Shown here piece after piece: positions 1 to 7,550 of a stretch of 43,636 nt of DNA. Within the stretch, counting starts at the first letter, position 1. Each line of letters opens with the position of its first letter. The DNA is taken from contig JAADBR010000020.1 of assembly GCA_009995705.1 (NCBI GenBank), positions 1-43,636 on the forward strand. The letters run 5' to 3'. The stretch is from Microcystis aeruginosa W13-11. Its GTDB lineage: Bacteria > Cyanobacteriota > Cyanobacteriia > Cyanobacteriales > Microcystaceae. The position numbers and the translations under genes were made by a program. Below the pieces are notes generated by a model. That model made no database searches. It was not told the DNA's origin and saw nothing but the letters and a program-made list of their open reading frames with translations.

Positions 1-35
1 TATTAATGACCCACATCATGACAGATATTAGGACG

Positions 36-108
36 GCGGATAAATCCGCTCGCGTCGCTTTTCCGCCCCGTGTTGAAACGACGGGGCTACCAAGCTCCCG
101 TCTTTTTT
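36..108 (+). repeat. Dispersed palindromic repeat with terminator-like hairpin
   Basis: A GCGGAT/ATCCGC palindrome lies at 36-49. It is followed by a GACGGG (80-85) / CCCGTC (97-102) stem and six T residues (103-108). The second hairpin has the form of a rho-independent terminator read on the + strand, but no upstream gene is visible in the window. The segment may simply be part of a dispersed cyanobacterial repeat. Confidence 0.4.
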
Positions 109-221
109 CGTGTTAGATTTCATTAACACACTCTACCAGAGCGGCGATGAATGAACTAGAACATTGCCGCTTCATCGACTTGTTAGCTGGCTTGTGCTTA
201 GAGTGTAAGTTGGCGGAGAAA

Positions 222-566
222 TCATGCGTATAGTAACTGATTATTAATACTATCAACAGTCAACGTGTTAACTAAAATACCAACCCGTTGCACGACCTCG
301 TAGGCAGTTTTCTGAGGGACAACAATAATTCCACAATGTTCTCTGCCTTCCTCTATGAATTGAAGATGCAATCGTTCAAAATCAACTCGGTTGTGGGTTA
401 CAAGACATCTACCTAAAGAAGCTGCAAATTCTAATTGTTCGCTGTCAGTTTTGCCTAAAGTTGACTGCTCAGGAACAGTGGTGACATCCAAACCACGAGA
501 ACGCAGAAGTGTTGCAACTAACGCCGACATATCTTCGTCCATGTAAAGGGAAGCAAATATGCTCAT
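222..566 (-). CDS. DUF5615 PIN-like toxin-type protein
   Basis: This is a 114-residue protein of the DUF5615 / Mut7-C PIN-like type. Near the N terminus it has an acidic YMDEDM motif (residues 8-13). In the middle it has LVTHNRVDF, the position where PIN-like folds carry their second metal-binding cluster. The family is predicted to be an RNase toxin. The gene overlaps the upstream DUF433 gene by 4 bp (ATGA), the usual order of antitoxin then toxin. The length is normal for the family and nothing is broken. Toxicity is inferred from family and arrangement only. Confidence 0.8.
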   Translation of the reverse strand: MSIFASLYMDEDMSALVATLLRSRGLDVTTVPEQSTLGKTDSEQLEFAASLGRCLVTHNRVDFERLHLQFIEEGREHCGIIVVPQKTAYEVVQRVGILVNTLTVDSINNQLLYA

Positions 567-856
567 AGCTCACCCAAAGCAGCCTTTACAGAAGGATGCA
601 CCAACTCATCGGGGACTTGGTTACGCTCAATGTACTCGTTAATTTCTGCTTGATGATCCAAATAAAAACTCAGGGCATCGAACACTTGTGCTAAGGTCAA
701 ATGAGGTAAATGAGTTGGAATTTCCTCTGGCATCACACCTAATCGCCACAGACCTACGATTGCGCGAATAGATGTGCGAGTGCCTTCAATAATTGGCTCT
801 CCACCTAAAATCTCATTGTTTCTGGTGACATAACGTGAAAGAGTGATAATCGTCAT
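563..856 (-). CDS. DUF433 antitoxin-type protein
   Basis: This is a 97-residue DUF433 protein. The typical features are ITLSRYVT near the N terminus, then GGEPIIEGTRTSIRAI and a helix-turn-helix-like segment with LPHLTLAQVFDALSFYLDH. DUF433 proteins are small DNA-binding-like partners of DUF5615/PIN toxins. This one lies directly upstream of such a gene, with a 4-bp overlap. It probably neutralises the toxin and autoregulates the operon. The start ATG (854-856) gives the usual family N terminus. Confidence 0.8.
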   Translation of the reverse strand: MTIITLSRYVTRNNEILGGEPIIEGTRTSIRAIVGLWRLGVMPEEIPTHLPHLTLAQVFDALSFYLDHQAEINEYIERNQVPDELVHPSVKAALGEL

Positions 857-1004
857 GGAATTAGGTCTCTTAGGGAAATCGCTGATTCTATTTTAGTCAG
901 GGACAGACATGACCTGATCATGGCATCTAGTGGCTAGAGGAATCCTAGGCTAGATGTTTTTTCAGCAACCTAACCTAAGACTGGCTCTGATAGTTTGACC
1001 AGAG

Positions 1005-1077
1005 AAAAAAGAGGTGCGTTACATTTCATTAACTACCAGAGCGGCGTACTGCTACGCAGTGCCTTCGGCATCGCACT
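1005..1077 (+). repeat. 73-bp direct repeat, copy 1
   Basis: This stretch recurs at 1630-1702 with one mismatch in 73 positions. It starts with AAAAAAGAGGTGCGTTACAT and ends with the palindrome-rich GTGCCTTCGGCATCGCACT. Shorter relatives are at about 131-148 (left part) and, inverted, at 42430-42462 (right part). The rest of the 857-1233 interval has no convincing gene. Confidence 0.8.
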
Positions 1078-1233
1078 GACACAAACCGAAGAACCATAAA
1101 GATTAGATTGAACATTTCTGTGATTTCTGTCCAACGGCAAAGTTAGCCTGCTTTTGGGGCAGGGATTAGCGCAAAGGTGGTGTTATACTCAGACAAAGTA
1201 CAGAAAGTCAAAATCCGTAACTTTCTTGAATCC

Positions 1234-1455
1234 ATGCTGACAACTACTCAATTCGCGCCCCTACTAAAGCAATTGTCTTACTCCGATAAGCTCTTATTAC
1301 TTAACTTTCTTGTAGCTGAGTTGCTCAAGGATTCTGGTATTGTACCGATGTCTATTCAAGATGATCTCCCTAGACAAGGTTTACATGACTCTTTTGAGGC
1401 TGCCGCCATTCTTGCTCAAGCATTAAAAGAGAAACAAGAATTGACTCATGGCTAA
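1234..1455 (+). CDS. Small unknown protein, possibly an antitoxin
   Basis: A 73-residue product is read from ATG 1234 (MLTTTQFAPLLKQLSYSDK). An in-frame GTG at 1177 would add 19 residues, but that extension is basic and does not look like the start of this protein. The sequence is helical and leucine-rich, followed by a short linker (SIQDDLPRQG) and a final helix (AAAILAQALKEK). This helix-linker-helix form is common in small antitoxins, but I do not recognise the family. The 3' end overlaps the start of a second frame (ATG 1448) that looks like a broken partner. The pair sits between two copies of a 73-bp repeat. Confidence 0.5.
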   Translation: MLTTTQFAPLLKQLSYSDKLLLLNFLVAELLKDSGIVPMSIQDDLPRQGLHDSFEAAAILAQALKEKQELTHG

Positions 1456-1547
1456 TAAGGTAAGATTTGCTTTTTGACCAACTGCAACAAGGGATGGAAC
1501 AGCTTCAACGTGCAGTTGGCTATTTTTTAGGTCAGGACGGTAACTAA
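1448..1547 (+). pseudogene. Broken partner gene remnant
   Basis: From ATG 1448, overlapping the preceding stop, the frame reads MANKVRFAF and then meets TGA. In another frame the sequence continues FDQLQQGMEQLQRAVGYF and ends at TAA 1545-1547. One small frameshift would join the two into a roughly 32-residue stub. The four-base overlap with the upstream gene looks like a two-gene module whose second gene has decayed. The identity of the lost protein is unknown. Confidence 0.35.
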
Positions 1548-1629
1548 CGATCGCCTTTTCAAAAATCAAAAAACCCCGTTAGCTTACAATCACTTGCTTC
1601 AATGAATGAACATGGTGCTACTACTAGAA

Positions 1630-1702
1630 AAAAAAGAGGTGCGTTACATTTAATTAACTACCAGAGCGGCGTACTGCTACGCAGTGCCTTCGGCATCGCA
1701 CT
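1630..1702 (+). repeat. 73-bp direct repeat, copy 2
   Basis: This is the second copy of the repeat at 1005-1077, differing at one base (TTTAATT here, TTTCATT there). Its right end comes within a few bases of the stop codon of the minus-strand gene that ends at 1706. Confidence 0.8.
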
Positions 1703-1705
1703 TTT

Positions 1706-2338
1706 TTATTTTATAGACCGCTTGAAGGCACTTAACGAAAATATAGAAAACAAGGCAATAAGTGCAACAAAAACTTGCTGAATTGCAAGGGAAAGGGGAG
1801 TAAATGCCAGCAAACCAACTAGAACTAGAGCTAAGATTGAAAAGTAAAATCCAATCAATTGTGATTGCTTATTTTTACTGTAAGAAGGTTGTCCTTGTGT
1901 ATTCATATTGTAATTTTGTTGCCTTACACTTGCTGGGGTAAATTCTCCATTAAGAGTGGTACTGCTATTGGGAAAGTTGTATTGAACGTTATATATCTGA
2001 CGTGGTTCTTCTTGGAGATGTGCAATAACGTTACCCAGGATTTGAAAAAGTATTTCCTGATTAGGTTCTGATTTAATAGCTTCACTAAGTTCTATTACTA
2101 CCTCAGCAACCTCAGGATATTTCTCCACAGCAATTTCAATCTGAGTTAGGACTTCCCGATAACTTAGTTCCCCTTTCGATTCTTGTTCGACAACTTCTGG
2201 GTATTTCTGCTCCATAAGATCAAACAGTTTTTTTCTCAATTCCAGAGCTTTTGCGCCAACTTGATCACCAGGCTTTTCAATAGCTTCCGTGAAGATTATA
2301 CTAGCAATTGCTGAGGCTGTTAAAGTTAGTGAATCCAT
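1706..2338 (-). CDS. Unknown protein with C-terminal membrane hairpin
   Basis: This is a 210-residue protein of no family I can name. It begins MDSLTLTASAIASIIFTEAI, a short hydrophobic lead. A charged helical region with several Glu/Lys-rich segments (about 25-115) follows, then a polar Asn/Gln-rich linker (about 118-158). Two close membrane segments (about 161-205) end in a basic tail. The soluble part would therefore be tethered on the cytoplasmic side by a C-terminal hairpin. The gene lies 39 bp downstream of another small membrane-anchored gene on the same strand, so the two are probably co-transcribed. Confidence 0.6.
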   Translation of the reverse strand: MDSLTLTASAIASIIFTEAIEKPGDQVGAKALELRKKLFDLMEQKYPEVVEQESKGELSYREVLTQIEIAVEKYPEVAEVVIELSEAIKSEPNQEILFQILGNVIAHLQEEPRQIYNVQYNFPNSSTTLNGEFTPASVRQQNYNMNTQGQPSYSKNKQSQLIGFYFSILALVLVGLLAFTPLSLAIQQVFVALIALFSIFSLSAFKRSIK

Positions 2339-2377
2339 AGTAAATTTTCCTTGAAATAATGCAAATATAAAGAGTGA

Positions 2378-2875
2378 TTAAGATTTGGGAGGAAAAATTG
2401 ATGATAATCTTTCATAAATTTTGTCAAAAAACTCTAAAAAATTATCATAAAGCTCATCAAATGGAATCCTAAGTAAGGTTGCTAATCCTAAAAGAAGAAC
2501 AAAGGTACCTACAAGCGGGGAGGTTGAGTACATTATACCCAGACCAATGGCAATAGTGCCTGATGAAGCAATCGTGATGGTTCTTTCCTTCTTGTCTTGG
2601 GTTAAACGCTCATACTCCTGCTGCTTTTGAGCTTCCTCTATTTGCCTTTCCTGCCACTTCTGCCTAAGCGCAATATCCCTCAACTCTAAAAGCTCCCTAA
2701 TTTTCTCTGCTGACTGCTCTTTTGCAATTAATCCATCCAAGCTTGCTAGAGGAGAGGGAGGTAATGGGACTATAGCACCAACTTCTTCCTGAACAATTGG
2801 TAAATTTTCCTTGAAGTCTTCAATTGATCGATCATCTGGATCTTGATACTGCATAGGCTTTGGAATAAGACTCAA
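2378..2875 (-). CDS. Unknown coiled-coil membrane protein
   Basis: This is a 165-residue protein. Residues 1-50 are acidic and proline-rich. Residues about 52-98 form a strongly charged helix or coiled coil (RELLELRDIALRQKWQERQ, then QKQQEYERLTQDKKE). Two hydrophobic segments follow (about 99-137), then a short amphipathic tail. It is the upstream partner of the membrane-anchored gene ending at 1706, and both have a charged helical domain plus a membrane hairpin. No known domain is recognised. A two-protein membrane assembly is inferred from the operon and topology only. Confidence 0.6.
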   Translation of the reverse strand: MSLIPKPMQYQDPDDRSIEDFKENLPIVQEEVGAIVPLPPSPLASLDGLIAKEQSAEKIRELLELRDIALRQKWQERQIEEAQKQQEYERLTQDKKERTITIASSGTIAIGLGIMYSTSPLVGTFVLLLGLATLLRIPFDELYDNFLEFFDKIYERLSSIFPPKS

Positions 2876-2963
2876 TAATCTGGTGGTCTAACTGAGAATT
2901 ATATGGAAACTTTCGGCATATTACCCCATTTTAGCACTATCACCAGAACTTTTCCGCATATCA

Positions 2964-3060
2964 TATAGCGGTATGCAGTCGAATGAGGTATAGTGCAACA
3001 GGCTATGAGTCAGTCTAGGCAAGACTTTGTATGTATCTCACTCAAGCGAATACCGCTATA
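2964..3060. repeat. 97-bp MITE-like element, copy 1
   Basis: This 97-bp element has perfect 11-bp terminal inverted repeats, TATAGCGGTAT and ATACCGCTATA. An inverted copy of identical length lies at 18102-18198, with only two mismatches. The terminal TA would fit target duplication by an IS630/Tc1-type transposase, but that is inference. It occupies the middle of the gene-free interval 2876-3289. Confidence 0.85.
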
Positions 3061-3175
3061 ACCAAAAGCGTATTAGCTAGGGCAGAGTCTTCACAACAAA
3101 CTGAAATAAAATAGACTTTTCGGGAAGTCTAGGACTAATGGCTTCAGTCCACCCACAATTACCTAGTTTTCGGGG

Positions 3176-3225
3176 AAAAAGTGCCTAAAATTTCCCCTCG
3201 TTCGCTCTTGTGGTCGGCACTTTTT
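3176..3225. terminator. Inverted repeat in the gap downstream of ldh
   Basis: AAAAAGTGCC at 3176-3185 pairs perfectly with GGCACTTTTT at 3216-3225 across a 30-base loop. The T-run end follows the stem, as in a bidirectional terminator between the minus-strand ldh (which ends at 3290) and the upstream repeats. The large loop makes this uncertain; it could instead be a dispersed repeat. Confidence 0.35.
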
Positions 3226-3289
3226 CAGGGCAAAAAAATCTAAAAATCTTACCCAACAATGCTTTTAGATTTATGCAACCAACCCTAAG

Positions 3290-4285
3290 TTAAATTTCGA
3301 GTTGATCGATTAAATCGCGCATGATTTTGGCCGAATTATGTAACTGTTGGGTTTCTCTGGGACTGAGAGCAAGATTCAGGGTTTTAATCACTCCTTTCTC
3401 GTTAACCACCGAGGGAATACTTAAACACACATCTTTGAGACCGTATTGACCATCGAGGAGAGTGCTAATAGTCAGAATTCTTTCTTGGGAACGTAAAATC
3501 GCCTTAACGATATCCGTGGTAGCTAAACCGATCGCATAGCTAGTATAACCCTTGCGTTTGATAATTTCATAGGCGGCGTTTTTAACCTGAAGAAAAATTT
3601 CTGTTAAGCTTTCTTGGTCGGTTGCGCTTAAATCCTGCCAATCTCCTTCGAGTAACCTTGCTCCTCCGATATTAGCCGAACTCCAGACAGCAAGCTCACT
3701 ATCCCCGTGTTCACCGATAATATAAGCGTGGACGTTACGCGCATCTACATAGAGTTGGGTGGATAAAAGAGAGCGTAAACGGGCAGAATCTAAGACCGTA
3801 CCCGAACCAATCACCCTAGAAGGCGGAAAATTGGTGATTTTCAAGGTAACATAGGTCATGATATCGACGGGATTACTCACCACCAAAATTAAAGCACTGG
3901 GGCAGTAAACAGCCACATCCTCAAGAATACGGCGAAAAATCGCCACATTTCGCTCAAGGAGATGCAATCTGGTTTCTCCCTCTTTTTGGGCGGCCCCGGC
4001 AGTAATAATCACCACATCGGCATTTTGTCCCACATCGGCCACGGTTCCCATTTTCAAGTCCGTGGGTTCAATAAAAGGCATTCCGTGCCTTAAATCCATC
4101 ACTTCCCCTTCGACTTTATCGGTGGCGATATCCTGGAGAATCAATTCATCAAAACAGTCTTGAATTAACATCGAGTAAGCGCAGGCCATCCCCACCTGAC
4201 CAACACCGATAATTACCCCCTTGCGAGGACGCAGAGGAGCGGGTTTTTCAGCGTAGGGATTGGGAGTAAATATTTTATCTAGCAT
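3290..4285 (-). CDS. ldh: L-lactate dehydrogenase
   Basis: A full-length (331 aa) NAD-dependent L-lactate dehydrogenase that interconverts pyruvate and lactate in the cytosol. The Rossmann motif GVGQVG is at 27-32. The substrate/active-site loop [10 protein letters not shown] lies near 104-113, with its Arg. VVSNPVD follows, and the catalytic His193 is in [11 protein letters not shown] is preferred over malate dehydrogenase because of the conserved active-site surroundings and length, though the two families share a fold. The N-terminal extension of about 20 residues ahead of the Rossmann strand is common in bacterial LDHs. The gene is monocistronic and divergent from the DUF952 gene. In cyanobacteria this enzyme serves dark or anoxic fermentation. 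Confidence 0.9.
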   Translation of the reverse strand: MLDKIFTPNPYAEKPAPLRPRKGVIIGVGQVGMACAYSMLIQDCFDELILQDIATDKVEGEVMDLRHGMPFIEPTDLKMGTVADVGQNADVVIITAGAAQKEGETRLHLLERNVAIFRRILEDVAVYCPSALILVVSNPVDIMTYVTLKITNFPPSRVIGSGTVLDSARLRSLLSTQLYVDARNVHAYIIGEHGDSELAVWSSANIGGARLLEGDWQDLSATDQESLTEIFLQVKNAAYEIIKRKGYTSYAIGLATTDIVKAILRSQERILTISTLLDGQYGLKDVCLSIPSVVNEKGVIKTLNLALSPRETQQLHNSAKIMRDLIDQLEI

Positions 4286-4520
4286 AGATTTTTGCAGTTG
4301 CTGGATCGGTAAGCTAATTTTAAGGGGGAATGGTTAATATCAGGTAAAAGGAAACCATAAAGAGATTTTGAGGACGTTACCGGCCATTTTTTTCTGGTCA
4401 GTGGTTGGACAAATTTCTTGTCTTTATTCCCTGACCTCTAGTTTAAGAGAATTGAGGGCTGCTGACAGCTTCCGGCTATATCCTAAAATTAGGAATAAAG
4501 TGACAGTAGGAGGCGAACCG

Positions 4521-4862
4521 ATGATCTATCACATCACTACAGAAAGAGGTTGGCGAATAGCTCGTGAAATGGGGGAATATCGGGCGCATTCCCTAAAAAA
4601 TGAGGGATTTATCCATTGCTCTACCTTAGAACAAATTCCGAAAGTTGTGGACGCTTTTTATCAAAATCAGCCAGATTTGCTGGTTTTAGCCATTTCTCTC
4701 GAACAATTGCAGTCCCCAGTCAAATGGGAGCAGCCCCAACATCCTAACCCAGAAAATGCCAGTCTAGAGCTAGAAAGAGAGACCTTTCCCCATATTTACG
4801 GTGCTATCAACCTAGAATCGGTGGTTTTTGTCAAACCCCTACAGGAGTTACTCAATTCCTAG
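4521..4862 (+). CDS. DUF952 family protein
   Basis: A 113-residue DUF952 protein. The start is set at ATG 4521 because MIYHITTERGW is the normal family N terminus and a ribosome site (AGGAGG, about 4508-4513) lies 7-8 bases upstream. A longer frame back to 4368 would add 51 residues unlike the family. Conserved features include the EGFIHCSTLEQI block and a C-terminal FPHIYGAINLESVV block. The biochemical role of DUF952 is not established; the fold is related to ADP-ribosyltransferase-like proteins. Its 3' end overlaps the convergent amidohydrolase gene by 15 bp. Confidence 0.85.
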   Translation: MIYHITTERGWRIAREMGEYRAHSLKNEGFIHCSTLEQIPKVVDAFYQNQPDLLVLAISLEQLQSPVKWEQPQHPNPENASLELERETFPHIYGAINLESVVFVKPLQELLNS

Positions 4863-6152
4863 AACTAAATCATCTAACTCTTGGTAATCAGGGAGAGTAG
4901 TATCGATGCTCAACCCGCGCCGAATCACGAGGCGATCCCACTGTGGTCGCGATAATAGCTCGCTAAAGTATCGCGCCTTGAAAATTAACAAATTTGCCTC
5001 TAGACCCGTCTTAATGCGCCCTAAATGGGGCAATCCGAGCAGATTTGCTGGGGTGAGGGTGACACTATTCACCCAGTCAGCGTAGGGTGTGTCCAGGTGA
5101 GCAATCCGCACCGCTTGGGTAAAGACTTCTAAACCATCGTGATCCCCAAAACCATAAAAGGGATCGCGACAGTTATCGCTGGCAAAAGCAACGGGAATTC
5201 CCGCTTTTTTCAGCTCTTTTATCTTAGTTGTCCCGCGCCAAAAAGGGGTTTTTTCCTCTTGACGATCCTGTAGGTAGAGATTGCACATCGGCAAGCTAAC
5301 GATAGCAATGCCCGCATTTTTGACTAAATTTAGGGTTTCTTGGATTATTTCAGGGGATTGTACCGCTAAACTGCAACAGTGACCACAGATGATTTGTCCA
5401 GAAAATTGCTCTTTGATGGCAGTACGGGCGATCGCTGCTAAACAAGTAGAATCGGGGTCGCCGTTTTCATCCAGATGAAAATCGAGATTTAAGCCCCTTT
5501 CTTGGGCTAATTTGAAGGTAATATCAATTTGTGCCTGTAAATCAGGATTTGTGTAGGCTACTCCCCCTAATATACCCCCAAATTCGGCGATTTTATCGGC
5601 TAAGGCCGCTCCCTCGGAGGTTTGATAGTAGTCAAGGGAAACTAGAGAAACCGCTTGCAGGGTGATTTTACCGGCCCATTGTTGTTGCAATTCTCCCAAA
5701 GCAGTCAAGCTAATCTGTGCCTGTTGACCAAAAGAGTCGATATGGGTGCGAATAGCGGCGGTTCCGTGGGCATAACTGCATTTAACACCGAATTCCATGC
5801 GACGATACACATCCTCTAAGCGCCACTCCCGTCGAGAATCCTCTAGGACCATTTTTAAGGCACTGTCAAAAGTGCCATCATGGTTAGGACAACGCTGCCA
5901 ACTATGACCTTTATCGAGATGGGTGTGCATATCGACAAAACAAGGAAAAATAATCTTTTTTTTGAGGTCGATGACGGGAATATTATCTTCAGGGGGGATG
6001 GTTGAGGTGATGCGATTAATGTAACCTTCATTAATTTCCAGATTAACTAAGGTTAATCCCTCGGAGGTTTGGGGAGAAAAAAACTCATTTTCTAGGAGGG
6101 AAACGGGAATATGAGCATTTTTGAGCCAGTAGCGCTCGCTTGAAGGGATCAT
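4848..6152 (-). CDS. codA: Cytosine deaminase-like amidohydrolase
   Basis: A metal-dependent amidohydrolase of the cytosine deaminase type, about 434 residues, probably deaminating cytosine to uracil for pyrimidine salvage. Visible metal ligands and motifs are DMHTHLDKGH (first HxH), HLDENGD, GHCCSL and a late ASDNCRDPFYGFGDHD. The start is placed at the ATG at 6150-6152 (MIPSSERYW). An ATG seven codons upstream lies inside a dispersed repeat that recurs near 34290-34336, so those codons are probably not ancestral. No cytosine permease gene is adjacent. The exact substrate within the CodA/AtzC-like group is not certain from sequence alone. Confidence 0.8.
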   Translation of the reverse strand: MIPSSERYWLKNAHIPVSLLENEFFSPQTSEGLTLVNLEINEGYINRITSTIPPEDNIPVIDLKKKIIFPCFVDMHTHLDKGHSWQRCPNHDGTFDSALKMVLEDSRREWRLEDVYRRMEFGVKCSYAHGTAAIRTHIDSFGQQAQISLTALGELQQQWAGKITLQAVSLVSLDYYQTSEGAALADKIAEFGGILGGVAYTNPDLQAQIDITFKLAQERGLNLDFHLDENGDPDSTCLAAIARTAIKEQFSGQIICGHCCSLAVQSPEIIQETLNLVKNAGIAIVSLPMCNLYLQDRQEEKTPFWRGTTKIKELKKAGIPVAFASDNCRDPFYGFGDHDGLEVFTQAVRIAHLDTPYADWVNSVTLTPANLLGLPHLGRIKTGLEANLLIFKARYFSELLSRPQWDRLVIRRGLSIDTTLPDYQELDDLVLGIE

Positions 6153-6155
6153 AAG

Positions 6156-6199
6156 ACCTCTGGTAAAAATCAAAAATTGTTGTTAGGGTTGGGAGTCGG
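6156..6199. repeat. Dispersed repeat (AGACCTCTNGTAAAAATC type)
   Basis: This stretch matches, inverted, the sequence at about 34290-34336 with only a few differences. It begins AGACCTCTGGTAAAAATC and runs into TTGTTGTTAGGGTT. It abuts the 5' end of codA. It appears to be one end of the larger element described at 34155-34340. Confidence 0.65.
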
Positions 6200-6550
6200 T
6201 CGTCGGTGCATCTCACATTTACAGGAATACCGACAATCAGCAATTATCAGTAACTCTTAGATGATTACAAATGTATCAGCAGCTGCGTGTAAGCATCCCA
6301 CCGAAAAACTAATGCGCTCCGGGGTTTGGGGGGTTCTACCCCCCAAAAGCTTGGATTGAGTGATAAAATCGGAAGTAATGCCCGATCTTAGCCGAGAGTT
6401 TCCCCGTAAAAATCCCAATTGGTAGATTTACAAAAATGAGATGCAGCCTCGGTCGAATGAATAATAATCAATTAAGTGGTATTAAGTAAAGAGTGTTAAA
6501 TAGCATTAACAGTGCTATCTTTTCCCCGTTTACTGATTACTGCTCACTGA
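6200..6550. other. Gene-free interval with G/C-run hairpin
   Basis: No coding frame here looks real. It contains a perfect hairpin at 6325-6347 (TTTGGGGGG / CCCCCCAAA). Near cofG it also has ACTGATTACTG-type short repeats (about 6532-6558) that recur at 12138, 14333-14380 and 36297. The hairpin may act as a terminator for cofG, whose 3' end is at 6551, but it has no T-run in that direction. Confidence 0.4.
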
Positions 6551-7438
6551 TTACTGATAAACCGGTAGGCGCGGCTTTAATTCCCAGCCATAAACTGCTA
6601 AAAATTCCTTTAATTTATCGGGATGTAAATGGAGGTAATCGGGATTAACTTCATCAATAATGCCAATACCGCCTAAATCCCGCGCTCCTGCCGCTAAACA
6701 ATCTAAGAGAAAAAGAGGATCGGGGACTAGATTCGGGGGAATTTGAATGACAATATCTGGGGACAAAATTTCCCTAGCTTGTCTAACTAGATCGGGTAAT
6801 TTTTGCAGATCAAAAGGATTACTTTGCCACTGTTCTCTTTTACCCGGATTGTAGGGTTGTAGGATTACTTCTTGAATATGTCCCCAACGTTGATGAATAG
6901 TGGCAATAGTTTCTAAGGTCACTAAGCGATCGCATTCTGTTTCACCAATTCCTAATAATAACCCCGTGGTAAAAGGAATTGCTAGTTCTCCCGCCCATTG
7001 TAACTGTTCTAAGCGCAGGGACGGCACTTTACTGGGAGCCTGACGATGGACAGTATTTAATAAAGTCACCGTCATTTGTTCTAACATTATGCCCATAGAT
7101 AGATTGACATTTTTCAGGTTTTCCATCTCAGCAAAAGTTAAAACCCCGGCATTGGTATGGGGATAAAAACCCATATTTAAAGCCAATTCTCCCAAATTAT
7201 AAATATGCCGAAACCATAACTCTCGATTGGGTGCTAAAGGATGAACTTCGCCGCTAAGAATTAAAATTTCCGTAATTTCCGAACCCTGCAAAGCAGTTAA
7301 AATCTCTTTGGCTTTTTCCAAACTTAACCAGCCATCAGTGCCTAAATCCCTGCGAAAATTACAATAACTGCAACGATTGAAACACTCGTAGGTAGGTACA
7401 AGGGTATGAGAGGGACTATAGGTGACAATTCTTGACAT
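6551..7438 (-). CDS. cofG: CofG, deazaflavin synthase subunit 1
   Basis: A radical SAM enzyme of 295 residues. With CofH it makes 7,8-didemethyl-8-hydroxy-5-deazariboflavin, the antenna chromophore of some cyanobacterial photolyases and the core of F420. The [4Fe-4S] cluster motif is C19-x3-C23-x2-C26 in YECFNRCSYCNF. Further CofG features are LSGEVHP, the NLSMGIMLEQ segment, GLLLGIGET and a C-terminal NPDYLHLHPDKL. The length is at the short end for CofG, but both ends look intact. CofH is not in this window. The gene is divergent from the transglutaminase-like gene, separated by 112 bp. Confidence 0.88.
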   Translation of the reverse strand: MSRIVTYSPSHTLVPTYECFNRCSYCNFRRDLGTDGWLSLEKAKEILTALQGSEITEILILSGEVHPLAPNRELWFRHIYNLGELALNMGFYPHTNAGVLTFAEMENLKNVNLSMGIMLEQMTVTLLNTVHRQAPSKVPSLRLEQLQWAGELAIPFTTGLLLGIGETECDRLVTLETIATIHQRWGHIQEVILQPYNPGKREQWQSNPFDLQKLPDLVRQAREILSPDIVIQIPPNLVPDPLFLLDCLAAGARDLGGIGIIDEVNPDYLHLHPDKLKEFLAVYGWELKPRLPVYQ

Positions 7439-7550
7439 TTTTTTCGGGATTGCAGTTCATTACGAGCATTTAGGGGCGAGAAAATTTGCTATCGTGGGGA
7501 GAATTGCTGTTTTATTCACCTAAAAACGCTCTCCCTTTTCGTTTCCTCCT

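Noticed and set aside
4368..4520. Longer N terminus for the DUF952 protein
   Set aside because: The extra 51 residues do not fit the family and a good ribosome site lies before ATG 4521.
6532..6558. CRISPR-like repeats (ACTGATTACTG blocks)
   Set aside because: The units are 7-base tandem repeats with no spacers, and no cas genes are present.
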